A DNA stretch of 5,999 bases, taken from contig JAJECB010000097.1 in NCBI GenBank assembly GCA_022822245.1, forward strand, positions 1 through 5,999, written 5' to 3'. Every line of letters begins with the position of its first letter. Within the stretch, counting starts at the first letter, position 1. Source of the stretch: Gammaproteobacteria bacterium. Lineage in GTDB: Bacteria; Pseudomonadota; Gammaproteobacteria; HK1. Of this stretch, positions 1 through 5,999 are shown piece after piece. A program made the position numbers and the translations under genes. The notes under the pieces are model-generated. The model did no database searches. It saw nothing but the letters and a program-made list of their open reading frames with translations, and was not told the DNA's origin.

Positions 1-2
1 TG

Positions 3-135
3 CCGGTCATGATCCTCGAGATCCTGCAGGGCAACGTCGACCCACAGATCAACGCGATCGGCACCTTCGTGTTCGTCACCTCGATGACCCTGGTGGTGAT
101 CGCCCAGGTCCTGGTGATGACCCGGGAGCCCCGCC

Positions 136-143
<8 letters not shown>
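3..143 (+). CDS. ABC transporter permease, C-terminal fragment (PotC/PotB-like, binding-protein-dependent)
   Basis: Only the last 46 codons are in the window; the gene begins upstream. The visible protein runs from PVMILEILQG to MTREPRRA and stops at TGA 141-143. It has a short polar loop (GNVDPQINAIG) followed by a hydrophobic stretch, about TFVFVTSMTLVVIAQVLVM, which should be the last transmembrane helix, then a short basic cytoplasmic tail. The pattern of a 'P-x-I-N-A-I-G' loop before the final helix is usual in inner-membrane permeases of the spermidine/putrescine and iron importer group. It overlaps the start of the ATPase gene by 8 nt, so the two are almost certainly one operon and one transporter. 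The substrate cannot be told from this fragment. The EAA loop that contacts the ATPase lies outside the window. Confidence 0.85.
124..128 (+). promoter_or_regulatory. Ribosome binding site for the ABC ATPase
   Basis: GGGAG lies 7 nt before the GTG at 136, inside the end of the permease gene. This supports GTG 136 as the start, rather than the downstream GTG at 175, which has only C-rich sequence before it. Confidence 0.55.
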
Positions 144-1248
<1,105 letters not shown>

Positions 1249-1298
1249 TGGGCGCGGTGCGGCGGCGGCCGGCCCGAGTCTCGGCCTGCTACGGTCTG

Positions 1299-1320
1299 GC
1301 GGGTCCGTGACCCGCGGACC
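1299..1320 (+). terminator. GC-rich hairpin after the ABC ATPase gene, possible terminator
   Basis: GCGGGTC (1299-1305) and GACCCGC (1309-1315) form a perfect 7-bp stem with a 3-nt loop. An alternative stem pairs GGTCCG (1302-1307) with CGGACC (1315-1320). It begins about 50 nt after the ATPase stop and is followed by a 10-bp palindrome, GGACCGGTCC (1316-1325). There is no T-tract, so this is not a canonical intrinsic terminator. The spacer 1249-1399 separates convergent genes, where termination in both directions would be expected. It also holds a widely spaced 8-bp inverted pair (1330-1337 with 1374-1381). Confidence 0.35.
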
Positions 1321-1399
1321 GGTCCCGAGCCGCCCGGAGGGACTCCATTCGTTGCCGGACGTTCTCGATCTTCCCGGGCGGGACTGCCGTCACAAACCG

Positions 1400-2554
1400 C
1401 TACACGGCGTCAAGCCGCTCCGCAAGGCGCGGTACCTCCCTTGCCGGCAGCACGGTGATGCGCGCGTCCACGGGATAGGCGTCGCGGGTGGGGCAGACGA
1501 CGAACAGGTGATCCAGGGACAGCAGGCGCACGACTTCGTGCATGGACCTGGTCACGTCGGGAGCTTCATTGAATTTCACCTCGAATCCGATGCGCCGGCC
1601 CTTGTCGAAGGCCAGGAGATCGAGCTCGCCACCGCCGTGGGCGGCCCAATACCATGCGCTGGACGGGCGCACCGCCCGCAGGACCTGCTCGATGACGAAC
1701 CCCTCCCAGGAAGCGCCGACACGGGGATGGGCCAGGAGCGCACTGTCGTCGTGCACGTCCAGTAGTGCGTGCAGCAGGCCCGCATCGCGGAGGTAGATCT
1801 TGGGCGCTTTCACTTGGCGTTTCGCCACGTTCTCGAACCAGGGTTGCAGTTGCCGGACCATGTACGTGCCCCCCAGCAGGTCGAGGTAGCTCCGCACGGT
1901 CTTGTCCGACAAGGACATGGCTCGTCCGAGCTCGGATGCGTTCCAGGTCTGGCCGTGCCAGTGAGCAAGCATGGTCCAGAATCGCCGCATTGCGGCGGCC
2001 GGGATCGTGATGCCGAGCTGCGGGATGTCCCGTTCCAGGAACGTGCGGACGAATCCCTCGCGCCAAGCCATGCTGTCGTCGTCCGATTCAGCCAGGTACG
2101 CGCGCGGCAGTCCGCCGCGGAGCCAGAGCGTTCGCCATGAATCGGCACCAATCTCGGCGAGGTCGAACCCGGATATCTCGATGAACTCGACCCGGCCGGC
2201 GAGAGACTCGGAGACGCCGCGGATGAGCTCGGGCGACGCGCTGCCAAGGACGAGGAAGCGCGCCGGGGCTTCGGTGCGATCCGCGAGGACCCGGAGTGCG
2301 CTGAAAAGCTGCGGCATGCGCTGGATCTCGTCGAGCACCACGAGCCCCTCGAGACTCGAGAGCGCCAACTCGGGATTGGCAAGCCGGCGCACGTCCGGCT
2401 CCGACTCGAGGTCGAATCTGGTCGATTCGCGAGTCGCGGCGAACTGCCGGGCGAGCGTTGTCTTGCCGCACTGGCGCGGTCCGAGCAACGCGGTGACCGG
2501 CGAGCGGCCGGTCGCGGTCTCGATCCGATGCAGGTAATCGGGGCGCGGGAGCAT
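1400..2554 (-). CDS. AAA-family ATPase with C-terminal DUF4143 (PD-(D/E)XK-like) domain
   Basis: This 384-aa protein belongs to the AAA_14/DUF4143 ATPases, a widespread and patchily distributed family of poorly known function. Walker A is GPRQCGKTT (25-33), Walker B VVLDEIQ (72-78) and a sensor-1-like LVLGSAS is at 101-107. A helix-turn-helix-like stretch (about 206-227, ASELGRAMSLSDKTVRSYLD) precedes the C-terminal domain. That domain has WEGFVIEQ (283-290), GELDLLAF (309-316) and FEVKF (324-328), the E...D...ExK arrangement of restriction-endonuclease-like folds, with candidate residues E284, D312, E325 and K327. The frame stays open to an ATG at 2743, but ATG 2554 fits the usual family start (a short lead before LLGPRQ) and a -10 box lies just before it. 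No Shine-Dalgarno is visible. The gene stands alone, is convergent with the ABC operon and is less GC-rich than its flanks, suggesting transfer. Its biological role is unknown. Confidence 0.9.
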   Translation of the reverse strand: MLPRPDYLHRIETATGRSPVTALLGPRQCGKTTLARQFAATRESTRFDLESEPDVRRLANPELALSSLEGLVVLDEIQRMPQLFSALRVLADRTEAPARFLVLGSASPELIRGVSESLAGRVEFIEISGFDLAEIGADSWRTLWLRGGLPRAYLAESDDDSMAWREGFVRTFLERDIPQLGITIPAAAMRRFWTMLAHWHGQTWNASELGRAMSLSDKTVRSYLDLLGGTYMVRQLQPWFENVAKRQVKAPKIYLRDAGLLHALLDVHDDSALLAHPRVGASWEGFVIEQVLRAVRPSSAWYWAAHGGGELDLLAFDKGRRIGFEVKFNEAPDVTRSMHEVVRLLSLDHLFVVCPTRDAYPVDARITVLPAREVPRLAERLDAV

Positions 2555-2560
2555 TGCCAC

Positions 2561-2566
2561 AGTATA
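2561..2566 (-). promoter_or_regulatory. Candidate -10 element (TATACT) of the DUF4143 ATPase, predicting a leaderless mRNA
   Basis: On the minus strand TATACT matches the sigma-70 -10 consensus at 5 of 6 positions and is followed by only 6 nt before the ATG at 2554. Transcription starting about 7 nt after the box would begin at or next to the start codon, which agrees with the missing Shine-Dalgarno. The best -35 at 17-nt spacing is ATATCA (3 of 6 matches), so the promoter may be weak. A TTGAAA in the distal palindrome arm (2596-2601) is 29 nt away, too far for a standard -35. Confidence 0.45.
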
Positions 2567-2567
2567 G

Positions 2568-2602
2568 CTTGAAAATTCGGAATTGATATCCGAATTTTCA
2601 AG
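2568..2602. repeat. Perfect 14-bp inverted repeat with 7-nt spacer, probable operator of the DUF4143 gene
   Basis: The left arm is CTTGAAAATTCGGA (2568-2581), the spacer ATTGATA (2582-2588) and the right arm is its exact reverse complement (2589-2602). The repeat is AT-rich in a GC-rich region: the line 2581-2640 is only 27/60 G+C. It covers the -35 region and spacer of the candidate ATPase promoter, the position expected for a repressor or autoregulator site. A nested near-palindrome, AATTCGGAATT (2574-2584), lies in the left half. The core also reads A-tract, stem, T-tract like a bidirectional terminator, but it sits between divergent genes next to a start codon, so an operator role is preferred. 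Confidence 0.75.
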
Positions 2603-2957
2603 AATCCAGTTTGGAATGCGGACCGAATCGCCACCTCGTCGCCCCTCCCACCGCAATGCCCATCCATCTTCGCCGCGAGGGCGCCGCGAAGGTGCGAAGA
2701 CCGGTGCGTGTCGCGTGGGTCGCTCGTACGGCTCCGGAGACACCGAGGGAGCGGTCGCCGAAGCAGGTCGCGGGAGTACGGCTCGCTACGGCGACGAATT
2801 CGGTGAAGACGTAGCAACGGATTGGCGTCCGCGGCAGGATATCGGTCAAATGGTGCGGGCAAGGATGGTGCGGCGCGTTCGGGACCCGGGCCCTGCCGCT
2901 GGGAACGGCCGGAGATGGCTCGTGCGTTGGTCGATGAGCGAGAAGGGTGGAGACGCG
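2603..2957. other. Gene-poor divergent spacer between the DUF4143 ATPase and the alpha/beta hydrolase
   Basis: About 355 nt separate the inverted repeat from the hydrolase start. Several frames are open here by chance of high GC, including a 67-codon plus-strand frame (2611-2814, starting MECGPNRHLVAPP and ending ATNSVKT) with no clear ribosome site. Its product is arginine- and proline-rich and not recognised. A weak plus-strand promoter candidate for the hydrolase is TTGGCG (2822-2827) with TCAAAT (2846-2851) at 18-nt spacing, each 4 of 6 to consensus. No tRNA, riboswitch, transposase remnant or strong terminator was seen. The segment could be the edge of a dispersed repeat or insertion, which cannot be tested here. 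Confidence 0.4.
2949..2952 (+). promoter_or_regulatory. Ribosome binding site of the alpha/beta hydrolase
   Basis: GGAG, within GGGTGGAG, lies 5 nt before ATG 2958. This favours 2958 over the in-frame ATG at 2934, which would add eight residues (MSEKGGDA). Confidence 0.6.
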
Positions 2958-3755
2958 ATGGCGATTCGGCGGATCGATGCGGGTGAGATCCGCATGGCCT
3001 GTGAGCTCACCGGGCCGGAGGGGGCGCCGGTCGCCTGCCTCAACCACTGCTTCGGGAGCGACCTCCACTACTGGGACCGGCACCTCGCCGCCTTCGAGGG
3101 CTTCCGGGTGCTGCGCTACGACACCCGGGGCCACGGCGGGAGCGATGCGCCGCCCGGGCCGTACCGCCTGGAAATGCTGGCCGCCGACGTGGCGGGGCTC
3201 CAGGATGCGCTCGGCATCGGGCGGGTGCACTTCTGCGGGGTGTCGCTCGGCGGGCAGATCGCGCAGACGTTCGCGCTCGACTACCCCGAGCGCGTCGCCT
3301 CCCTCCTCCTCGTCAACACCACCTGCGAGTACGGCGAGGACCAGGTCGCGCTGTGGCGGGCGCGGGCGCAGCAGGTCGTCGAGGAGGGGATCGAGCCCCT
3401 GCACGCCGCGCTGATGGCCCGCTGGTTCAGCGACGAGGCGGTGGTGGAGCAGCCTCCAGGGTATCGCTACATGGCGGACGCGATCCGGCGGTTCCCGCCC
3501 GCGAGCTTCGCCGCCGCCGTCGAGGCGATGTGCCACCTCCACACCACCCCGCGCCTGCCGCGGATCGCCGCCCCGACCCTCGTCATCGGCACCCCCGAGG
3601 ATCCGGGCGCCCCGCGCGAGGTGACGGAGAAGATGGCCCGCCTCATCCCGAACGCGTCGCTCGAGTGGCTCACCCCCGCCCGCCACCTCGCGAGCCTGGA
3701 GCACCCCGAGCGCTTCAACGCCCTCGTCCGGACGTTCCTCGCGAAGCAGGTCTGA
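2958..3755 (+). CDS. Alpha/beta fold hydrolase, 3-oxoadipate enol-lactonase (PcaD)-like
   Basis: This 265-aa protein is a soluble alpha/beta hydrolase of normal family length. The nucleophile elbow is GVSLGG with S96. The acid is probably D215 (GTPEDPGAP) and the base H243 (PARHLASLEHP), giving a complete Ser-Asp-His triad. The segment FRVLRYDTRGHGGSDAPPGPY (49-69) and FCGVSLGG (92-99) closely resemble PcaD, which opens the enol-lactone of 3-oxoadipate in protocatechuate and catechol breakdown. The oxyanion region reads LNHCFGSDLHYWD (28-40) rather than the LSNSLGTD-like form I recall for PcaD, so the substrate may differ. No other pca gene is in the window, which leaves the role as a general ester or lactone hydrolase open. 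ATG 2958 has a good ribosome site. The reading frame is open 375 nt further upstream, but that extension has no family resemblance. It is convergent with the acetamidase-like gene. Confidence 0.9.
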   Translation: MAIRRIDAGEIRMACELTGPEGAPVACLNHCFGSDLHYWDRHLAAFEGFRVLRYDTRGHGGSDAPPGPYRLEMLAADVAGLQDALGIGRVHFCGVSLGGQIAQTFALDYPERVASLLLVNTTCEYGEDQVALWRARAQQVVEEGIEPLHAALMARWFSDEAVVEQPPGYRYMADAIRRFPPASFAAAVEAMCHLHTTPRLPRIAAPTLVIGTPEDPGAPREVTEKMARLIPNASLEWLTPARHLASLEHPERFNALVRTFLAKQV

Positions 3756-3768
3756 GCGCCGCCCCCGG

Positions 3769-3787
3769 TCGCCGGCTCCGGCGGCGA
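3769..3787 (+). terminator. GC hairpin between convergent hydrolase and acetamidase-like genes
   Basis: TCGCCG (3769-3774) pairs with CGGCGA (3782-3787) around a 7-nt loop, 14 nt after the hydrolase stop. No T-tract follows on either strand, so intrinsic termination is uncertain. The 82-nt spacer between two convergent stops is a natural place for one. Confidence 0.3.
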
Positions 3788-3837
3788 AGGCACCCTGGAC
3801 GAGCCGAACCCCGGGCGCCGGTGCGCTTAGGTGCGGG

Positions 3838-4740
3838 TCAGGCCGCGACCGGTCCGCTCCAGCCGGTGCGCTCCAGCGTCTCGCGGGGGACGATGAGCCG
3901 CGCGGCCATGATCGGACGCGGCGAGGTTCCGATCCGAAGCTCCCCGATGATGCTGAGCAGCATGTACGCCTCCTCGCGGTCGAGGTCGGTGCCCGCCGTC
4001 ACGTAGCCGACCGCGTGCTCCGCCGCCGCCTCGGTCGCCGCCTCGACCGAGGGCCCGGTGCCCACGAACTGGATCGAGTCCTCGTACTCGATGATCGGGT
4101 GCACCACCGGATGGTTCTTCACCAGGGTGATCCGCGCGGTAACCGTCGAGGTGCACTCGACGCCCGTTCCGGTGATGATTCCGTCGCTGATCGCGGCGTG
4201 CGGATCGGCGAAGAACACCATCGCGCCCGGCACCATGACCGGGAGGTGGATGCGGCTTCCGACGCCGGCGTCCTTCTGGTCGAAGTCGCCGCCGTACTCA
4301 CCCGCGTAGGACGGCTTGTAGCCTTCCGGCGGCATCGTCGAGACGGTGCCGAGGTTCGGGTTGAGGGGCAGCGGGACCCGGTCGGCGAACCACGCTTTCC
4401 CGTCGCGCACCGGGCACTGGAGGAGCTTCGGATCCCCGAACTCGTGCCTGAGGACCCCGAAGTCGCGGAGGATCGCGGTCATCCCGTCCTCGTGGACGTC
4501 CATCTTGAGGATGTCGATGAGGACCGCGTCCCCGGGCTCCGCCCCGTTGACGTGAATCGGCCCGGAGACGGGGGCGAGCGGATGTCCGTCGCAGGCGGGG
4601 GTGAACGGTGTCGGGACGGTGCGGATGTCCTCGACGTCCGCGAACGCGCCGCGGACGACGAGCGATACCTCGTCGGCCGATTCGATGGTCTCGACGGGCG
4701 GCGTCTCCGGGGTGACCGAGAACAGGTAGACCGAGCTCAT
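3838..4740 (-). CDS. Acetamidase/formamidase (FmdA/AmdA) family protein, divergent
   Basis: This 300-aa cytoplasmic protein belongs to the FmdA/AmdA family, whose characterised members hydrolyse short amides to the acid and ammonia. Family landmarks are GPIHVNGAEPGDAVLIDI (60-77), GGDFD (150-154, usually GGNxD), LPVMVPGAM (166-174), the metal-site-like region ADPHAAISDG (178-187), a later E195, and the C-terminal EAYMLLSIIGELRIG (257-271). The family motif I recall is GDxHAxQGDGE. Here D179, H181, D186 and G187 are kept, but the first Gly is Ala, Gln is Ile, the next Gly is Ser and the Glu is I188. The enzyme may therefore use another substrate or bind metal differently. The start at ATG 4740 has GAGGAG 6 nt upstream. 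It lies downstream of the SDR on the same strand, probably with its own promoter. Family membership is secure; acetamidase activity is not. Confidence 0.88.
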   Translation of the reverse strand: MSSVYLFSVTPETPPVETIESADEVSLVVRGAFADVEDIRTVPTPFTPACDGHPLAPVSGPIHVNGAEPGDAVLIDILKMDVHEDGMTAILRDFGVLRHEFGDPKLLQCPVRDGKAWFADRVPLPLNPNLGTVSTMPPEGYKPSYAGEYGGDFDQKDAGVGSRIHLPVMVPGAMVFFADPHAAISDGIITGTGVECTSTVTARITLVKNHPVVHPIIEYEDSIQFVGTGPSVEAATEAAAEHAVGYVTAGTDLDREEAYMLLSIIGELRIGTSPRPIMAARLIVPRETLERTGWSGPVAA

Positions 4741-4746
4741 GGTGAT

Positions 4747-4752
4747 CTCCTC
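4747..4752 (-). promoter_or_regulatory. Strong ribosome binding site (GAGGAG) of the acetamidase-like gene
   Basis: On the minus strand GAGGAG lies 6 nt before ATG 4740. It is one of the clearest Shine-Dalgarno sequences in the window and fixes this start. Confidence 0.75.
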
Positions 4753-4765
4753 GCTGGTGATGGAG

Positions 4766-4783
4766 CCGGGCCGAGCGGCCCGG
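4766..4783 (-). other. Hairpin in the predicted 5' leader of the acetamidase-like gene
   Basis: CCGGGCC (4766-4772) and GGCCCGG (4777-4783) form a perfect 7-bp GC stem with a 4-nt loop. It lies between the candidate promoter and the ribosome site, 13 nt upstream of the GAGGAG. It could limit translation initiation or stabilise the mRNA, or it could be a stem ending transcription from the SDR gene. There is no T-tract. Confidence 0.35.
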
Positions 4784-4793
4784 GGGTGGGTAC

Positions 4794-4822
4794 CTTATGC
4801 ACCGAACCGGAGGGGCTTGCAA
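4794..4822 (-). promoter_or_regulatory. Candidate sigma-70-type promoter of the acetamidase-like gene
   Basis: On the minus strand TTGCAA (4817-4822) and CATAAG (4794-4799) are 17 nt apart, each matching consensus at 4 of 6 positions. The predicted start near 4787 gives a leader of about 47 nt carrying the hairpin and the GAGGAG site. It is the best promoter match I found in the 204-nt spacer between the SDR and the acetamidase-like gene. Confidence 0.4.
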
Positions 4823-4850
4823 CACGGAGGCGGGGTTTCCGTCCGTCTGC

Positions 4851-4872
4851 CGCCTCCTCCCCGCCGGAGGCG
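4851..4872 (-). terminator. Hairpin in the SDR-acetamidase spacer, possible terminator
   Basis: CGCCTCC (4851-4857) and GGAGGCG (4866-4872) form a 7-bp stem around an 8-nt loop. It lies after the SDR stop and before the candidate promoter, so it could end SDR transcription. No T-tract is present. Confidence 0.25.
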
Positions 4873-4933
4873 TGTCCGCCGGGCCGCTCGGACCGCGCGC
4901 CGCCAGGGGCGGTGGTCGGCCGCGGGGCCGCAT

Positions 4934-4953
4934 GCCCACTCCCGTCAGTGGGC
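4934..4953 (-). terminator. Hairpin overlapping the SDR stop codon
   Basis: GCCCACT (4934-4940) and AGTGGGC (4947-4953) form a perfect 7-bp stem with a 6-nt loop that includes most of the SDR stop codon (4945-4947). It may attenuate or end the transcript, or protect its 3' end. There is no T-tract. Confidence 0.3.
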
Positions 4954-5667
4954 GATCGCGTGCGATGCGTCGACGTAGATGGTCTCGCCGGTGAGGTACG
5001 GGATGTCCTCCGAGAGGAGGGCGGCGACGAGCCGCGCCACCTCCTCGGGTCGGCCGGCGCGCTTGAGGGGAACCCGCGACTCCATGTAGCGGCGCATGTC
5101 CTCGCGGGCGAGGAAGTCGCGGTTGAGGGCGGTCTCGACGTAGCCGGGGGCGACGTTGATGACCCGGATCCGGTCCGTCGCCCACTCCGCCGCGAGGCAG
5201 CGGGTCATCGCTCCGACCGCCGCCTTCGAGGCGCAGTAGGCGAGGTTGTAGGGGACCGCCATCCGGTCGAAGAACGAGCCCATGTTGATGATCGTTCCGC
5301 CCCCCGCGCGGACGAGGTGGGGGTGGATCTCACGCGCGCCGGTCATCACCGCGGTCGCGTTGAGGGCCATGACCCGCTCGTACTCGGCGGTCGCGAGCTT
5401 GCGGCTGGGGGCGGATGCGTGGACCCCGGCGTTGCTGACGAGGGCGTCGATCGGCCCTTCGGAGGCGATGGCTGCGAACGCATCGCGGAGCGCTTGCTCG
5501 TCGGTCACGTCGCAGCGAAGGGCTCGCCCCGCCGGGGCTTCGCCGCTCCGCGAGAGCGACCACACCCCGAACCCGCGCGCCTCGAGCTCGACCGCGACCG
5601 CGGCCCCGATCCCGCGGCTCGCCCCGGTGACGATGACCGCGCCGCGCTTCGGCGACCGGTCAGGCAT
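4945..5667 (-). CDS. SDR family NAD(P)-dependent oxidoreductase
   Basis: This 240-aa protein is a classical short-chain dehydrogenase/reductase of FabG-like length. The cofactor motif is TGASRGIG (14-21), followed by CDVTD (52-56), SNAG (78-81), N103, S131, and YCASK with Y144 and K148, giving the full Asn-Ser-Tyr-Lys tetrad. PGYVET is at 174-179, and the C-terminal LTGETIYVDAS (225-235) is also typical. R18 in the glycine loop and R40 after the second strand suggest NADP(H), as an inference. ATG 5667 overlaps the stop of the upstream crotonase gene (ATGCCTGA). No Shine-Dalgarno is seen, so translation is probably coupled. With an enoyl-CoA hydratase immediately upstream, a 3-hydroxyacyl or related alcohol dehydrogenase step is plausible, but SDR substrates cannot be read from sequence. 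Confidence 0.93.
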   Translation of the reverse strand: MPDRSPKRGAVIVTGASRGIGAAVAVELEARGFGVWSLSRSGEAPAGRALRCDVTDEQALRDAFAAIASEGPIDALVSNAGVHASAPSRKLATAEYERVMALNATAVMTGAREIHPHLVRAGGGTIINMGSFFDRMAVPYNLAYCASKAAVGAMTRCLAAEWATDRIRVINVAPGYVETALNRDFLAREDMRRYMESRVPLKRAGRPEEVARLVAALLSEDIPYLTGETIYVDASHAIAH

Positions 5668-5999
5668 CGCGGAACGCGGCCGCCCGCTTCTCGATGAACG
5701 CGCCCATTCCCTCCGCCGCGTCGGCGGTCTGGTACGAGAGCGCGCCGATGTCCGCCTCCACCTCGAGCCCCTCGCGGACGGGGAGGTCGAGGGCGCGCAT
5801 GACCGCGTCGCGCGCGAGCCTCAGCACGGGAAGCGAGTACGAGGTCATCTCCCCCGCGAACGCGAGGCCCGACTCGATCGGGTCGCCCTCGACGATGCGG
5901 TTGACGAGCCCCATCGAGAGCCCTTCCTCCGCCCTCACCATGCGCCCGGTCATGACGATGTCGAGCGCGTTCGCCTCGCCGACGAGGCGCGGGAGGCGT
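5660..5999 (-). CDS. Enoyl-CoA hydratase/isomerase (crotonase family), C-terminal fragment
   Basis: The last 112 codons are present and the N-terminal part lies beyond the window; there is no in-window start, because the frame is open to the edge. The visible protein begins RLPRLVGEANALDIVMTGRM and continues with RAEEGLSMGLVNRIV, the usual crotonase segment after the active site. It ends with ADAAEGMGAFIEKRAAAF, the characteristic C-terminal helix. The catalytic glutamates and the oxyanion-hole region are outside the window, so hydratase, isomerase and hydrolase activities cannot be separated. It overlaps the SDR by 8 nt and is cotranscribed with it. The pair suggests CoA-thioester metabolism. 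Confidence 0.9.
   Translation of the reverse strand, partial: RLPRLVGEANALDIVMTGRMVRAEEGLSMGLVNRIVEGDPIESGLAFAGEMTSYSLPVLRLARDAVMRALDLPVREGLEVEADIGALSYQTADAAEGMGAFIEKRAAAFRDA

Noticed and set aside
2568..2602. Palindrome as an intrinsic bidirectional terminator
   Set aside because: The core has an A-tract, stem and T-tract, but the GC part of the stem is weak and the site lies between divergent starts rather than convergent ends, so an operator is the better reading.
1314..2626. Shared 8-mer GCGGACCG at 1314-1321 and 2619-2626 flanking the ATPase gene, as a target-site duplication
   Set aside because: The 8-mer is GC-rich and likely by chance here. There are no terminal inverted repeats or transposase to support a transposition event.
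2555..2743. N-terminal extension of the DUF4143 ATPase to ATG 2743
   Set aside because: The added 63 residues would be encoded across the inverted repeat and -10 box and do not resemble the family, which normally begins shortly before the Walker A motif.
2583..2957. N-terminal extension of the hydrolase to ATG 2583
   Set aside because: The extra 125 residues lack family similarity, while ATG 2958 has a ribosome site and gives the usual enzyme length.
2598..3704. 368-codon minus-strand open frame opposite the hydrolase
   Set aside because: It is the antisense shadow of the hydrolase, with low-complexity His/Arg/Gly-rich composition and no domain.
4015..5697. 560-codon plus-strand open frame opposite the SDR and acetamidase-like genes
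   Set aside because: It is antisense to two well-supported genes and rich in Arg, Gly, Asp and Val with no recognisable domain, as expected for the opposite strand of GC-rich coding sequence.

Overview
This is a GC-rich bacterial window whose genes have strong G/C third-position bias. One hand-counted line inside the alpha/beta hydrolase gene (3121-3180) is 46/60 G+C. The gene families (PotA/PotC-type ABC importer, PcaD-like hydrolase, acetamidase/formamidase family protein, SDR, crotonase) are typical of chromosomes of soil or aquatic proteobacteria and similar high-GC lineages. Nothing here fixes the phylum. No tRNA, rRNA, CRISPR array, transposase or phage gene was seen.

Layout. (1) 1-1248, plus strand: the last 46 codons of an ABC permease, then a complete PotA-type ATPase overlapping it by 8 nt. 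(2) 1249-1399: a convergent spacer with GC-rich hairpins. (3) 1400-2554, minus strand: a single AAA/DUF4143 ATPase of 384 aa. It keeps Walker A and Walker B motifs and has a C-terminal PD-(D/E)XK-like motif. It is less GC-rich than its neighbours (38/60 in one sampled line). A perfect 14-bp AT-rich inverted repeat lies at its promoter, and a -10 element is so close to the ATG that the mRNA may be leaderless. (4) 2603-2957: a gene-poor spacer. (5) 2958-3755, plus strand: an alpha/beta hydrolase resembling 3-oxoadipate enol-lactonase. (6) 3838-5999, minus strand: in transcription order, the 3' end of an enoyl-CoA hydratase, an SDR overlapping it by 8 nt, a 204-nt spacer with a candidate promoter, and an acetamidase/formamidase family protein with an altered motif.

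How it may work together. The importer, hydrolase, amidase-family enzyme, SDR and crotonase would fit uptake and breakdown of an amine-, amide- or lactone-containing organic substrate, finishing through CoA-linked beta-oxidation-like steps. This is inference from family membership; no gene here fixes the substrate. The DUF4143 ATPase looks like an unrelated, separately regulated cargo gene lying between the transporter and the catabolic genes.

The best candidate for something not well described is the DUF4143 gene with its palindromic promoter. I see no evidence of a larger undescribed multi-gene system.
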